Assembly (NCBI RefSeq): GCF_009002475.1
Contig: NZ_AP019860.1
Location: forward strand, 806,001-870,000
Direction of reading: 5' to 3'
Source of the DNA: Candidatus Uabimicrobium amorphum
GTDB lineage: Bacteria; Planctomycetota; Uabimicrobiia; Uabimicrobiales; Uabimicrobiaceae
Length of the DNA stretch: 64,000 bases
Of the stretch, positions 24,813-34,645 are shown piece by piece (within the stretch, counting starts at the first letter, position 1; each line of letters begins with the position of its first letter). The notes under the pieces were generated by a model, which saw only the letters and a list, made by a program, of their open reading frames with translations, searched no databases and was not told the origin of the DNA. The position numbers and the translations under genes were made by a program.

Positions 24813-25865
24813 ATGAAAATAGCTTTATTGATTTCAGGCGGAGTGGACAGCTCTGTTGCATTGGCCCTTCTCAAAGAGCAAGGATATGATATTACGGCTT
24901 ACTATTTAAAGATTTGGTTGGAAGAAGAGCTTTCTTTTTTAGGTGACTGTCCTTGGGAGGAAGATATACAGTACATCTCTAAAGTATGCGAGCAATTTTC
25001 TGTACCACTGGAAATCATTCCTTTGCAGAGAGAGTACCACGACCGCGTTGTGAGTTACACCATTGATGAATTAAAGCAAGGTCGTACGCCGAGTCCCGAT
25101 TTGTTTTGTAACCAACGTATTAAATTTGGTGCCTTTTATGACAAAGTCGGCTATAAATACCCGAAAATAGCAACAGGCCATTACGCAAGAACCGAGGATC
25201 ACGATGACTATACATTTCTCAAAACGGCTCCCGACCCTATAAAAGATCAGACATACTTTCTCGCGCATTTAAACCAGCAGCAAATACAGCGTGCATTGTT
25301 TCCCATTGGCGCTTTGACGAAAACGCAAGTGCGTGAATTTGCACAGAAATATGATTTACCCAACAAGGATCGCAAGGATAGCCAAGGGATTTGTTTTTTA
25401 GGTAAAATCAAGTTTCGCGATTTTACCGCGTATCACCTAGGCGATGAGCCAGGAGATATAAAAGAATGGGAAACACAAAAAGTATTGGGGAGACATCGCG
25501 GATATTGGTTTCACACTATTGGACAACGCAAAGGCCTAGGACTGTCGGGCGGACCGTGGTATGTTGTCAAAAAAGATGTGCAAAATAATATTATTTATGT
25601 TTCCAGAGACAAAAATGCGCAGCAAGAATCTAAATCAACTTTTCATGTGGCAAATTTTAATTGGATTACACGTCCACCCATAACAACACAACAATTGAAA
25701 GTAAAAGTGCGGCATGGCAAAGAGTTTTATCATTGCAGCCTAAGTATTGAAGAAGACAATACCGGAATCGTAAGGTTAGACGGTACTGACCAAGGGATTG
25801 CTGCCGGGCAATTTGCCGTTTTTTATCAAGACGACATTTGTTTGGGATGTGCAAGTATACAGTGA
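24813..25865 (+). CDS. mnmA: tRNA-specific 2-thiouridylase
   Basis: 350 residues. It adds sulfur to U34 of tRNA-Glu, -Gln and -Lys using ATP and a sulfur relay. The PP-loop ATP motif is SGGVDSSVAL (8-17). The catalytic Cys in LFCNQRIKFG (about C99) and the persulfide Cys in SQGICFLG (about C194) stand where E. coli has C102 and C199. ATGHYAR and KDQTYFL are also conserved. AAAGGGG lies about 25 bases upstream, and a small GGTGAA/TTCACC hairpin (24788-24804) lies between it and the ATG. The insert after the first strand (LKIWLEEELSFLGDCPWEED) differs from the E. coli form and resembles the plastid/cyanobacterial type. A PhzF-family gene follows 7 bases later. Confidence 0.96.
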   Translation: MKIALLISGGVDSSVALALLKEQGYDITAYYLKIWLEEELSFLGDCPWEEDIQYISKVCEQFSVPLEIIPLQREYHDRVVSYTIDELKQGRTPSPDLFCNQRIKFGAFYDKVGYKYPKIATGHYARTEDHDDYTFLKTAPDPIKDQTYFLAHLNQQQIQRALFPIGALTKTQVREFAQKYDLPNKDRKDSQGICFLGKIKFRDFTAYHLGDEPGDIKEWETQKVLGRHRGYWFHTIGQRKGLGLSGGPWYVVKKDVQNNIIYVSRDKNAQQESKSTFHVANFNWITRPPITTQQLKVKVRHGKEFYHCSLSIEEDNTGIVRLDGTDQGIAAGQFAVFYQDDICLGCASIQ

Positions 25866-25872
25866 GGAATAG

Positions 25873-26724
25873 ATGACCAGAGTATATAAAGTAAACGCAT
25901 TTGTGCAAAACAACCGCGGTGGAAATCCAGCAGGTGTAGTGACAAATAGTGAAAATTTAAGCGAACAACGCATGCAAAAAATGGCACATGAAATGGGTTT
26001 TTCGGAAACCGCTTTTATTTCGTCGTCGCAACAAGCAGACTTTACGATTCGTTTTTTCACTCCGAATAAGGAGGTGGACCTTTGTGGACACGCGACAATC
26101 GCTAGCTTTCATTTGTTACAAGAACAACAGCGTATTCATACAGGCAGGTATACCATGGAAACCAAGGCGGGCATACTAAATATAGATTGTTTAGAAGATG
26201 GTACTATTTACATGCAACAAAATGTACCGCAGTTTTGTGAAGTGGTACCGCCATCGGAAATTGTACCATGCCTCCATCTAGAGAAATCGAAATTTAGTCA
26301 TGATATTCAAGTGGTCTCTACAGGTTTGCGTAAGATATTTGCCCCCATTTGCGACTTGGCTACGTTGGAATCTATCGCTCCTAATTACGACGCGATTATC
26401 GAAGTGAGTAAAAAATATTCAGTAACCGGAATTTACTGCTTTACTCTTGAAGTAGAAAGCTGTACCGCAAGGTGTCGCAATTTTGCACCGCTTGTCGGTA
26501 TATATGAGGATGCGGCAACAGGTACCTCTGCAGCAGCACTGAGTTGCTATTTGGTACAGCATCGCTTGCAAAAAGTCGAAGCGTGTACGCAGTTTTCTTT
26601 TGAACAAGGGTATTCGATCGCAGAGCCTTCGTTATTGAAAACGCGTTTGCAGGTGCAAAACGAAAAAATTACGCGTGTTGAAGTTGCAGGACGTGCACAG
26701 ACGGAGAAATATGTGGATATGTAA
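25873..26724 (+). CDS. PhzF family isomerase/epimerase-like protein
   Basis: 283 residues, the typical length. The N terminus has FVQNNRGGNPAGVV and GFSETAFI, where the Glu is the catalytic acid/base of PhzF. VDLCGHATIAS follows, then the second-half signature YEDAATGTSAAALSCYL. The fold is that of diaminopimelate epimerase. PhzF itself isomerises an intermediate of phenazine synthesis, but most family members sit outside such pathways and have unknown substrates. No phenazine genes occur here. It lies 7 bases after mnmA and probably shares its transcript, ending at the terminator at 26734-26771. Confidence 0.92.
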   Translation: MTRVYKVNAFVQNNRGGNPAGVVTNSENLSEQRMQKMAHEMGFSETAFISSSQQADFTIRFFTPNKEVDLCGHATIASFHLLQEQQRIHTGRYTMETKAGILNIDCLEDGTIYMQQNVPQFCEVVPPSEIVPCLHLEKSKFSHDIQVVSTGLRKIFAPICDLATLESIAPNYDAIIEVSKKYSVTGIYCFTLEVESCTARCRNFAPLVGIYEDAATGTSAAALSCYLVQHRLQKVEACTQFSFEQGYSIAEPSLLKTRLQVQNEKITRVEVAGRAQTEKYVDM

Positions 26725-26733
26725 GACCTATCT

Positions 26734-26771
26734 CGATCCCGAAATACTTTTTTTTCGGGATCGATTTTCTT
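26734..26771 (+). terminator. Rho-independent terminator after the PhzF-family gene
   Basis: CGATCCCGAAA and TTTCGGGATCG make an 11-bp stem with an 8-base T-rich loop, then ATTTTCTT. It separates two convergent genes. Confidence 0.85.
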
Positions 26772-26774
26772 GGA

Positions 26775-28385
26775 TTAATAACTCGCAATAAACCCTGCCG
26801 TAAATACTTGACGACTGTAGTCAAAATCCGCGAGATTGGAGTCATTACGCTCATATGTGTATGTGAAAAACAGTGACAACGAATCCATAATTTTATGCGC
26901 AAAAAACACCTGCGTAAAGTATACATGGTCCCCGCGTTCATCACCATCAATGGAGTTGACATTTTGGAAATCGCGGTAGCGATACTCTAAACGCACACCA
27001 TAGTAATTGTCTTTCAATATGTACCCACTGAGAGATACATAAGCTGCCCCTTCGTTGCGGTCAAAGTTTTCACCTTCTGTAGAAGTAAGTAGGTGATTGT
27101 AGCCCACTTTGAATGTTGCCTTTGCTGGTTTGATATAAAAAGATTGTGCTATGCGGAAGAAGTGATAAAATCCTCCGAGTTCATCCTCGTCATCGTTTAC
27201 ATCGTCCAAAAACCAACGATACTCAAGCGTGTAGCCTATTTCTGTGAAAATCCATTCGTTTTGAAAAATGGTGAGATCGGCAAAGAGATCTAAATCATTG
27301 GCAAATGGATCGTAGTCAATGAGGAAGTATTGGTTGCGTATACCCGTTTTAATATTTAAGTAATCATTAAATGCATGGCGAAACCCCACTTCACTTTCCA
27401 AAGCAAGCTGGTCAATTTCATCGGCCAATTCCAAATATTTACGTCCAAACACCGAACCTTTTATGTATACTTCACTTCCCAAACCGACTTTTGTATGGTA
27501 CTCACCGCGTAAAAAGTAGGAGACAAAAAAATCGTAGCGTTGGTCTACATCAACGGGAATTTCGTCACCAAAAGCGCGTGGGTTACTATCATATCCACCA
27601 CCTATTTGCGCCTGAATCCACCACGGCTTTTCCGCCTCGGCAATTTTGTAGTCTTCTGCCAAGTCACGTAGTTCCAAAGCCGATTTGCGAAACCAACTTT
27701 TGTGTTTGTCTTTTATTGTTTCATCAATGCGCTTTACCATTTCTTTACGCTGCTTCAGTTGTATAGCGCACAAGGCTAAACAATAATGAATCGCATCGGT
27801 ATCCGCGGCATCGCGTTCTAGTGCTATGCGCAAATATTTCTGGGCATTCTTAAACTGCTTAACAAAGAAATACGAATACCCAAGGAGAGTAATGGCTTCG
27901 GAGTCCCCTGGATTTTCTTCTTCAAATGTCGACAACGCCGCAATCGCACGCGGATACATTCTTTTGAGAAAATATGCACGACCCACTTCCAATTGATATA
28001 TCGATAGGTCGGCTCCCAGCTCTTTACCTTTTTGTAATAGTTTAAGTCCTTCGTCAACTTTATTGGTACGAATAAAAATCATCCCTTTTAAGAACAGAGC
28101 AACGCCGCTGTCCGGTTCTTGTTGTAGTACAGTTTCTACCAAAGAAAGAGCTTGTGGATACTGCGAGTCTTCCAATGCAATGATAGCCTCTTCAAGAATT
28201 GTGTCCACTGACTGTTGCGAAGCGTCTGGATCCTCAATGTTTTGCTGTTGTTGATTTTCTTGAGATTCCATGTTTTGTTCGTCTTGCTGTTCGCGATTTT
28301 GTATATTTGGCTCTTCTACATCTATATTTTGTGCATAAATGCTGGTTATTGTGACTGTGAGTAAAATAATGAAAAATTTTTGCAT
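26775..28385 (-). CDS. Outer-membrane protein: TPR domain plus beta-barrel
   Basis: 536 residues. The signal peptide is MQKFFIILLTVTITSIYA. A Gln/Glu/Asn-rich segment follows (about 20-65). About 65-245 are TPR repeats, for example ALSLVETVLQQEPDSGVALFLKGM and AQKYLRIALERDAADTDAIHYCLAL. From about 255 to the end come alternating hydrophobic/polar strands rich in Tyr, Phe and Gly (QIGGGYDSNPRAFGD, YYGVRLEYRYRDF, SLFFTYTYERND), ending FIASY, as expected for an outer-membrane beta-barrel with a terminal aromatic residue. The architecture resembles TPR-barrel assembly or secretion proteins of Gram-negative bacteria. The specific role is unknown. It lies 80 bases downstream of the large TPR kinase on the same strand. 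Confidence 0.85.
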   Translation of the reverse strand: MQKFFIILLTVTITSIYAQNIDVEEPNIQNREQQDEQNMESQENQQQQNIEDPDASQQSVDTILEEAIIALEDSQYPQALSLVETVLQQEPDSGVALFLKGMIFIRTNKVDEGLKLLQKGKELGADLSIYQLEVGRAYFLKRMYPRAIAALSTFEEENPGDSEAITLLGYSYFFVKQFKNAQKYLRIALERDAADTDAIHYCLALCAIQLKQRKEMVKRIDETIKDKHKSWFRKSALELRDLAEDYKIAEAEKPWWIQAQIGGGYDSNPRAFGDEIPVDVDQRYDFFVSYFLRGEYHTKVGLGSEVYIKGSVFGRKYLELADEIDQLALESEVGFRHAFNDYLNIKTGIRNQYFLIDYDPFANDLDLFADLTIFQNEWIFTEIGYTLEYRWFLDDVNDDEDELGGFYHFFRIAQSFYIKPAKATFKVGYNHLLTSTEGENFDRNEGAAYVSLSGYILKDNYYGVRLEYRYRDFQNVNSIDGDERGDHVYFTQVFFAHKIMDSLSLFFTYTYERNDSNLADFDYSRQVFTAGFIASY

Positions 28386-28396
28386 GTCGGCTCCTA

Positions 28397-31300
28397 TTAA
28401 TGACTGTATTCAATCAATTCCTTGGTAAATATGAGTTGGTTATTGAGATATTTTTCCTGTTTTACTTCTCCAACTTCTGGAGCGTAATATATGAAGGAAT
28501 GTCTCTTGGCATTATTGGAATATTTCAGCTCCAGCTTCACACAGTTGACAAACTTTCCTGCGGGAACTTGTACACTTTCCGAAATAGTTACAACGCGATA
28601 TTGTACCTTGTAGCGAGGCAGTTGACTCTCCCAAGACTGTCCCTGACGTGGTGGAAATTTTAGCACTTTATCGGTGGTGCCATTGCGAAATTCTTTCACT
28701 AGGTATCCATTTTTTTTGTACCAACGTTCATCTCCCACACGACCGTCTACTTTTAGTAAATATTGATCATTTTGAAGAGCGGCGATGATGTATGTGTTGT
28801 AAGAAGAGTTGTTGTTGACAACAGTGCGATACTTCCATTTGCTATTAAAATTGAGTGGAGCATAGTTGATAAACTGTACAATAATTTTGCTCACTTGTGG
28901 ATGTCGCCCTCCGAGATTTTGATAGGTTTTTAGGTATTTCCCGGCATCGTTAAGTTGTTTTTGGGAGTAAAGTATCATTCCCACTTTGCGAAATAAGTCG
29001 AGATACTTTTTCTGTAAACGCTGTTTTTCCGCATAACGCAAAGCTTTTTTGTAGGCTGTTAACGCTTTGGAAGTCTTTTTACCCTTTTCATAAAGTTGCC
29101 CGAGAAGTACATGATGGGAAACGATATTTGTTTTACTACCTTCGCGAGCTGCGGCAGCAATAGATTTTTCGAGATAAAAAGTGGCCTTTTTGTAAGACTT
29201 TTTGTTGTAAATACGCGAAAGTATGTAATATGTTGTGCTGTTGTGATTGCTGAGTTTGGATAAATAGCGCGCGGCATTTTTATAGTTTTTTTGGTAGTAG
29301 TAGGATTTTCCCAAATACAACATCGCTTTTTGATTTTTGGGCGAAAGTTTTAAAGCCTCCAAGCAAAGCTCTTGCGTTTTTTTGTAGTTCTTATTTTCGA
29401 AGTTGTTTTGCACGCTGCGAATAAGTTGTTGCAACTCATTTTTGTCGTTATCTTTTTGTAATTCTTGTAAGTGTGAAATTTTTTGTTGTATTTGCGGTAA
29501 ATATGCACTTTGTGGAAATTTATCCATGTATACTTGCCATAACTGTAAAGCGACATTGTATTGCTTTTTGGCCAGTTGCAATTCCGTGGCGACTTTTGTT
29601 TTCTCGTATTCACGGCCTTCATCAAGACGCTGTAAAATTTGCTTTTTGATTTGCGCAACCTCTTGTTGTGCTTCTGTACTTGGAGGAGATAGCTTTTCTA
29701 AATCTAACAGAGCTTTATAAGCCGCTTGCCACAATTGCTGGTCGATGAGAGATTTTACCTCTTTTTTAGCTCTCGTGAATTGAAACTCCGTTTGCAATTT
29801 TTGTTGTGCGGCGTCTTGCTTGCGAAGATTTTCTATGTTTTGTAATTCCGTCTTGATTTGCTCGCTGTACGCATTGTCGGGATGTGAAGCTTCAAAAGCC
29901 TTCAACAAAGCGATTGCTCTGTCAAATTGCCGTTGATTACGCGCAATACTGACACTAGTGTTGAGTGTTTGGTAATCGGATTTTTCTTGTATCTTACGGT
30001 CGATCAATTGGCGATACTCTCCGACCTTGTTAATTTCCGACGCTGAGAGATTCATATTAACCGTTTGTGCTAGTAGTGAGCGCGCTTCTTGCCATAATTT
30101 TTGTGCGATATACGCATCTACTTTTTTTTGTAGAGAAGTGAATCGCGTCCCTGTATTTTCGAAGGTTTGTGTACTATTTCCACTATGCTGTTGTGTACCA
30201 TTTGCGTTGCTTGTCGTGGTAGACTTTGTCATGAAAAAATATCCCAAAGTACCTGCAACAGCTAGAAAAACAGCCGCAGCAACTATGAGTAACGAATTTC
30301 CGCCTGGCTTGGTTTTTTTGGCTTCGACTTTTTTACCACAGGCAAAACGATCTATGTCTTCAACAAACTCCGCGCAATTTTGATAGCGCTCTTCGACAGG
30401 TTTGGCCAATGCTTTTAAAATCACGAGTTCTAACTGGTCAGGTAAATCGGGACGCACTTTTTTGGGCGGATCTGGCAATTCAAACATTTGTTTCTTGAGT
30501 AGTTCGCGCAGGGTATTACTTTTGAAGGGTAAATTCCCTGTTGTCATCTCATAAAGAATAACACCTACGGCGTATATGTCGGTGCGGTGATCCACTTTTT
30601 CGCCACCGGCTTGTTGCGGCGACATATAAAAAGGAGTGCCAATGGCACCTTGGGTGATGGACTCTATTTCTGATTCTTCTACGAGTTTTGCTAGACCAAA
30701 GTCGACAATTTTAACAACATCGTTATTTTCTTCATTTTTTTCGATGAGAATATTGGCCGGTTTCAGATCACGGTGGACAATATTTTTGCGATGCGCTTCC
30801 TCTAATCCCTGTAAAATTTGCTTGGTAATGTCCAAAGACCTTTGAATATCTTTATTCCAGTCTTTTTGTAAAATCTCATCTAGTGGCTTGCCGCTACTGC
30901 AATCCATTGTGAGGTACGGACTACCGTTTTCTAAACGACCAAATTCGCGTACGGGAATGATATTGCGATGCATAACACTCATTGTCGCTTCAACTTCGCG
31001 AACAAAACGTCTGTAGTTGTTTTCATTTGCTGCAATGTTTGGGTGCATGATTTTTAGGGCAAAATAGCGATTGCTCATCATGGTATGCTGCACCTTGTAA
31101 ACTGCCCCCATGCCGCCGCTTCCTAATTTTTCCTCAACGCGAAATTTATCCGCGAGTATTTGGCCAGGAGCGAAATGCTGTCCCATCGTCGTTGGTGCTG
31201 CTGGTTGGGTTTTTTTCTCCTGCATGAGAGATAGTACTTCGCTGGGGGAAAGAACGTCTTTTTCCAGTAGTATGCGACACAGCGATACACTATTTCCACT

Positions 31301-32305
31301 TTGTGAGTGTTTTTGCTGCTCTTGCATACAGCGCTGCAAATCACTTACGCTGATTTTCTTTTGCTCCACAGCTTTTTGCGCGAGTTCTCGATCCTGTTGC
31401 GTTCCCGCTTGTGGGAGTTGTGCGCTGATATTATGGCGCTCTATTTCTGATAACGTGTGGAAAGAAACTTTGTTGGCATTTGCCGAAATGATACTATCCG
31501 AACCATCTTCGACGTTTAAAGGGGAGGACTCTTGGGCCGCTGTGGGAAGAGTAATTCCCATAGGGTTGACTTGCTCTTCCGAAGCAATAGTAATGTCAAG
31601 TGGCTCACCACCATCTGGAGTTTGCAAGAATGCAGGTGCCGAATCGGAGGCCATGGTTTCACTGAACTCATTGCCATTGGCTTCATCGGTATCAGAAACG
31701 GCAATTGTGATACCCGAAGTGAGTTGTTCGTCTTGCTTGGGGGTTGATTCGTCTGTCATTGTTATATCTAATGGGATTTGCTGTGGTTCGGCAGCGATTG
31801 TGATGTGGAGAGGATTTCCTTCACTATTTTGTTCGTTAGCTGGTTGCTCAGGCATCGTGATATTTAGAGCAGATACCTCACTGGAAAAATTTTCATTTGT
31901 CATGTTTTGTTCATTGTTCGCTGGCTGCTCAGGCATCGTGAGGTGCAGAGGCGTTCCCTGACCAGAAAAATCTATGATATTTTCTTGGTTATTGGCATAA
32001 GAAATGCTTAAGTCGGTTCCTATCTCTGGATGGTTTTGACTTTCATCAGCAATGATGACACTGTTGTTGGGAATTGGCTCATCTTCGCTGATGGTTTGGT
32101 CTAACCTCACCACTTCTTTTTCCAAATCTATTTTATTACGGATGGCTCTTACCTGTTCTGGGGTGAGTATTTTGTCTTCGACTAAAATATCTTCTATATT
32201 TTCGGGTATAGCGCTACCATATTGTTTTAGAAGTTCGCTGAGTTTTTGCTGCGGTAGATAATTTAAAGAAACAGCTTTTTGTAAAAAAAGTAACTTGCCG
32301 TGCAT
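28397..32305 (-). CDS. Large membrane Ser/Thr kinase with TPR repeats
   Basis: 1302 residues from the ATG at 32305, which has AGGAA about 7 bases upstream; the in-frame ATG at 32338 lacks one. The N-terminal 350 residues hold short helical motifs (ILVEDKILTPEQVRAIRNKI, ILLEKDVLSPSEVLSLMQEK) and about six PLxITM-type repeats. The kinase domain covers about 388-660 and is complete: GSGGMGAVY, FALKIM, HRDLKPANIL, DFGLAKL and YMSPQQ. A membrane helix (about 671-692) follows, then about 450 residues of coiled coil and TPRs on the other side. The last 120 residues form a beta-rich domain (YLLKVDGRVGDERWYKK, PAGKFVNCVKLELKYS). The layout suggests an extracytoplasmic sensor controlling a cytoplasmic kinase. 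The ligand is unknown. Confidence 0.9.
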   Translation of the reverse strand: MHGKLLFLQKAVSLNYLPQQKLSELLKQYGSAIPENIEDILVEDKILTPEQVRAIRNKIDLEKEVVRLDQTISEDEPIPNNSVIIADESQNHPEIGTDLSISYANNQENIIDFSGQGTPLHLTMPEQPANNEQNMTNENFSSEVSALNITMPEQPANEQNSEGNPLHITIAAEPQQIPLDITMTDESTPKQDEQLTSGITIAVSDTDEANGNEFSETMASDSAPAFLQTPDGGEPLDITIASEEQVNPMGITLPTAAQESSPLNVEDGSDSIISANANKVSFHTLSEIERHNISAQLPQAGTQQDRELAQKAVEQKKISVSDLQRCMQEQQKHSQSGNSVSLCRILLEKDVLSPSEVLSLMQEKKTQPAAPTTMGQHFAPGQILADKFRVEEKLGSGGMGAVYKVQHTMMSNRYFALKIMHPNIAANENNYRRFVREVEATMSVMHRNIIPVREFGRLENGSPYLTMDCSSGKPLDEILQKDWNKDIQRSLDITKQILQGLEEAHRKNIVHRDLKPANILIEKNEENNDVVKIVDFGLAKLVEESEIESITQGAIGTPFYMSPQQAGGEKVDHRTDIYAVGVILYEMTTGNLPFKSNTLRELLKKQMFELPDPPKKVRPDLPDQLELVILKALAKPVEERYQNCAEFVEDIDRFACGKKVEAKKTKPGGNSLLIVAAAVFLAVAGTLGYFFMTKSTTTSNANGTQQHSGNSTQTFENTGTRFTSLQKKVDAYIAQKLWQEARSLLAQTVNMNLSASEINKVGEYRQLIDRKIQEKSDYQTLNTSVSIARNQRQFDRAIALLKAFEASHPDNAYSEQIKTELQNIENLRKQDAAQQKLQTEFQFTRAKKEVKSLIDQQLWQAAYKALLDLEKLSPPSTEAQQEVAQIKKQILQRLDEGREYEKTKVATELQLAKKQYNVALQLWQVYMDKFPQSAYLPQIQQKISHLQELQKDNDKNELQQLIRSVQNNFENKNYKKTQELCLEALKLSPKNQKAMLYLGKSYYYQKNYKNAARYLSKLSNHNSTTYYILSRIYNKKSYKKATFYLEKSIAAAAREGSKTNIVSHHVLLGQLYEKGKKTSKALTAYKKALRYAEKQRLQKKYLDLFRKVGMILYSQKQLNDAGKYLKTYQNLGGRHPQVSKIIVQFINYAPLNFNSKWKYRTVVNNNSSYNTYIIAALQNDQYLLKVDGRVGDERWYKKNGYLVKEFRNGTTDKVLKFPPRQGQSWESQLPRYKVQYRVVTISESVQVPAGKFVNCVKLELKYSNNAKRHSFIYYAPEVGEVKQEKYLNNQLIFTKELIEYSH

Positions 32306-32475
32306 TTGAATATTCCTATAATTGCTAGAACACGTCATTATTAAAAATTTTTAATAGATGCGCGCCCTACATAAAAATCTTAAAAAGTTACAAACAAGAG
32401 TTTACAACTTAAGTTTATGGCATTGGGGGAGTATTTTCCGCCCTTGAGTTTACTAATAACCAGATAGGAGAATTA

Positions 32476-33117
32476 ATGAAGCTTTTTTTTGTATATTTAA
32501 TCATATGTATTTTGTCTTTTACAGGGTGTACAGCCAGTTATGAAGCTCTAGAGATGGATGACTTAAAGCAACCTGCAAGTCAGGACATTAATAGCGCCAA
32601 TAAAAACGGTTTGCGTATAGCGGCCTCAAAATTAACCGGTCAAAAAAGCGAACAGTATTTAGGTATGGATCTTCAAAGTAAGGGTTATGCAAGTATTTTG
32701 CTAAATGCGGAAAATACCGCTGAAAATCCTTTTAAAATTACCAATCAAAACATTTCTGTTGTGACAGAAAAGGGTGATAAACTAAGCCCTGTTCCCGTAT
32801 CCGAAGTTATTGAAAATGTAAAATTTTCTCATAGTCGAGCAATACCTTTCTGGATTATCATCATTCCTGGGGTATTTATTGCTCCCGGTATTCACGAAAG
32901 TGTTAGTATTTCAAATGAACTTTTAGAGATTGACTACGATAAAAAACACTTCAAAGGCACTTTGTTAACTCCTCAAGAGCAAAATCGTGGCTTTATATTT
33001 ATCAAAAATACCTCGGAGTCTTTAAGCCATTTACTATTGAATGTCGAGCAGCAGGGAAAAACAGATAAAGAAATGACACAGAATTTTACCATGCGTGTTA
33101 AAATTGTCACTGAGTAG
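32476..33117 (+). CDS. Lipoprotein of unknown function
   Basis: 213 residues. The lipoprotein signal is MKLFFVYLIICILSFTGC with the lipobox Cys at 18. AGGAG lies 7 bases before the ATG. A second hydrophobic stretch, FWIIIIPGVFIAPG (about 125-138), is too short and Pro/Gly-rich to be sure of as a membrane helix. The rest looks beta-rich, with no recognised domain. It is divergent from the TPR kinase gene and may share its promoter region (32306-32475). A REP-like hairpin follows. Confidence 0.8.
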   Translation: MKLFFVYLIICILSFTGCTASYEALEMDDLKQPASQDINSANKNGLRIAASKLTGQKSEQYLGMDLQSKGYASILLNAENTAENPFKITNQNISVVTEKGDKLSPVPVSEVIENVKFSHSRAIPFWIIIIPGVFIAPGIHESVSISNELLEIDYDKKHFKGTLLTPQEQNRGFIFIKNTSESLSHLLLNVEQQGKTDKEMTQNFTMRVKIVTE

Positions 33118-33131
33118 CTCTGTTTACGTGG

Positions 33132-33156
33132 CGCAGGCTTTTTGCCTGCGACTACA
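33132..33156 (+). repeat. REP-like hairpin (CGCAGGC/GCCTGCG + CTACAT)
   Basis: CGCAGGC-TTTTT-GCCTGCG, a 7-bp stem, is followed by ACTACATA rather than a T-run. The same design, a GC-rich hairpin then CTACAT, occurs at 52950-52976. That points to a dispersed extragenic element rather than an ordinary terminator, although it lies between convergent genes. Confidence 0.6.
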
Positions 33157-33186
33157 TACCCTTTTTCGTACTTGTCGTTGGCTCTT

Positions 33187-33990
33187 CTAGTTCAAAGGCT
33201 CTAACGGTTCTCCATCAAAAGTACAGAGTTGTGAGTCCTTTTCTCCTAAACGACCACAAACAGGACAAACCATTAAAATTTCCTGTTGTTGTACAGGTGG
33301 TTGTGGTTCCTCTACCGTGTCTTGTGTTGCCGGTTGAGGTTGTGGTGCCGGTTTTTGTGCGTCTAACCATTGTTGTGCTTGTGGTTGCAGTTTTCCACCT
33401 AAACGCAGATAGTCTTCGTATAATTTCTGCGCGCGACCGTTGTATTTATTGTAGCGATAAATTTCTGCGAGTTCCAACATCGCTAAACGATATCCCGCCT
33501 CAGAACTTGTTTGGTATAGTGTCAACGCTTCTTTATCAACTCCTTGGTTTCCTTTTTGCAGACTTCTTGCCAAAAGATAACTAATCTCTGCGTCTTGTGG
33601 TGCATTTTGATGGCACTTACGCAAATAGGAGACAGCCTCTTTGTAAAATTCGAGCTCAAATTTAGTTTTGCCCATTTTGCAAATGGCATCGCGGTCATTA
33701 CTGTTTGATTCCAAGTATTTACCAAAATAATATTGTGCCTTGTCATAGTCTTGCAGAAAAAAGTTACTATCTCCCAAGGCAAAAAGTTCCTGGTTACTTA
33801 AATTGTCTTTTGCCGCAATTTTTGTCACTTGTCTAAACAACTGTTTGGCTTTTGTTTCATCCCCTGAATTTATCGCTTGCTTTGCGGCCTCGTAAGTTGT
33901 CAGATCGCTACTACTGTTTGTTGGTGTAACTGTTTGCGTAGAACCACAAGCTACGAATAATAAAGTGGCTACCAGTAAAATTTTGTTCAT
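33187..33990 (-). CDS. TPR lipoprotein with C-terminal zinc-ribbon-like motif
   Basis: 267 residues. The lipobox is LLFVAC (C15). About 30-205 holds four or five TPR/Sel1-like units, for example LFALGDSNFFLQDYDKAQYYFGKYL and LAEIYRYNKYNGRAQKLYEDYL. A Pro/Gln-rich stretch (about 210-240) leads to MVCPVCGRLGEKDSQLCTFDG. Its CxxC and single later Cys resemble half a zinc ribbon, odd for a lipoprotein outside the cytoplasm. It probably serves protein contacts at the membrane surface. There is no clear operon partner: 655 bases of non-coding DNA lie upstream. Confidence 0.82.
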   Translation of the reverse strand: MNKILLVATLLFVACGSTQTVTPTNSSSDLTTYEAAKQAINSGDETKAKQLFRQVTKIAAKDNLSNQELFALGDSNFFLQDYDKAQYYFGKYLESNSNDRDAICKMGKTKFELEFYKEAVSYLRKCHQNAPQDAEISYLLARSLQKGNQGVDKEALTLYQTSSEAGYRLAMLELAEIYRYNKYNGRAQKLYEDYLRLGGKLQPQAQQWLDAQKPAPQPQPATQDTVEEPQPPVQQQEILMVCPVCGRLGEKDSQLCTFDGEPLEPLN

Positions 33991-34645
33991 ACTAAACGTC
34001 CCTTTTCTTAATAATGTAGTATTTACGACTTGGCGAGTTTAGACTAATTTATATCATAACTGTTCCATAATAAAATAGCACTAAAAACTTCTTGTCTTTT
34101 TAAAATAAAAACAGAATGAAAGAGAAATGAATTTGTAATTGATAATGCAAGCCGCGATATGCTAAAAAGCCTTTTGATGACATGAATAAAAGACTATGTT
34201 CCTTTTTTCACTATTGTAGTGAAATCGGAAACTTTCATCAATTACAAAATGATGTGACAACTAAATTGTTTTCCTGCAATCACAAACGCTTTATGAGATT
34301 TAGTTTTAGAGAACTTCGTCATCGAGATACATCAAAAGTACTTGCCTTTTACGCTATCAGCTATTAAAATAAAAACTTTAGAAATTCTATGGCGTGTTAC
34401 CACCCAAAGTTTGTTAATTCCTTGAGTTATTATAAATGCTAGCTAGGCACGAAATAAAACTCACCGGCAGTATGAATGCATAAAAATAAAACAGGAGTGA
34501 ATTTGAATTACTGCGATTTTCAACTTGGGTCGGAATAAAAAATAATGTGCAATTAGAGTGAGATATTATTTTTTTCTAAATGCCTTACTACTCTTGGGGA
34601 GGGCAACTTTGTTGATGTTCTTCAATATGTTGCCAATACCGTGCT
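33991..34645. other. Long non-coding stretch before the chemosensory operon, 655 bases
   Basis: The flanking genes diverge, so promoters for both should be here, including that of the six-gene operon starting at 34646. An open frame at 34182-34367 (61 codons) has no good ribosome site, and its composition is unlike its neighbours; I do not call it. A small perfect hairpin TTTCACTA-TTG-TAGTGAAA lies at 34206-34224. I see no RNA gene. Confidence 0.55.

Noticed and set aside
34182..34367. 61-codon open frame before the chemosensory operon
   Set aside because: No ribosome site, no recognised motif, and its composition looks like translated intergenic DNA.
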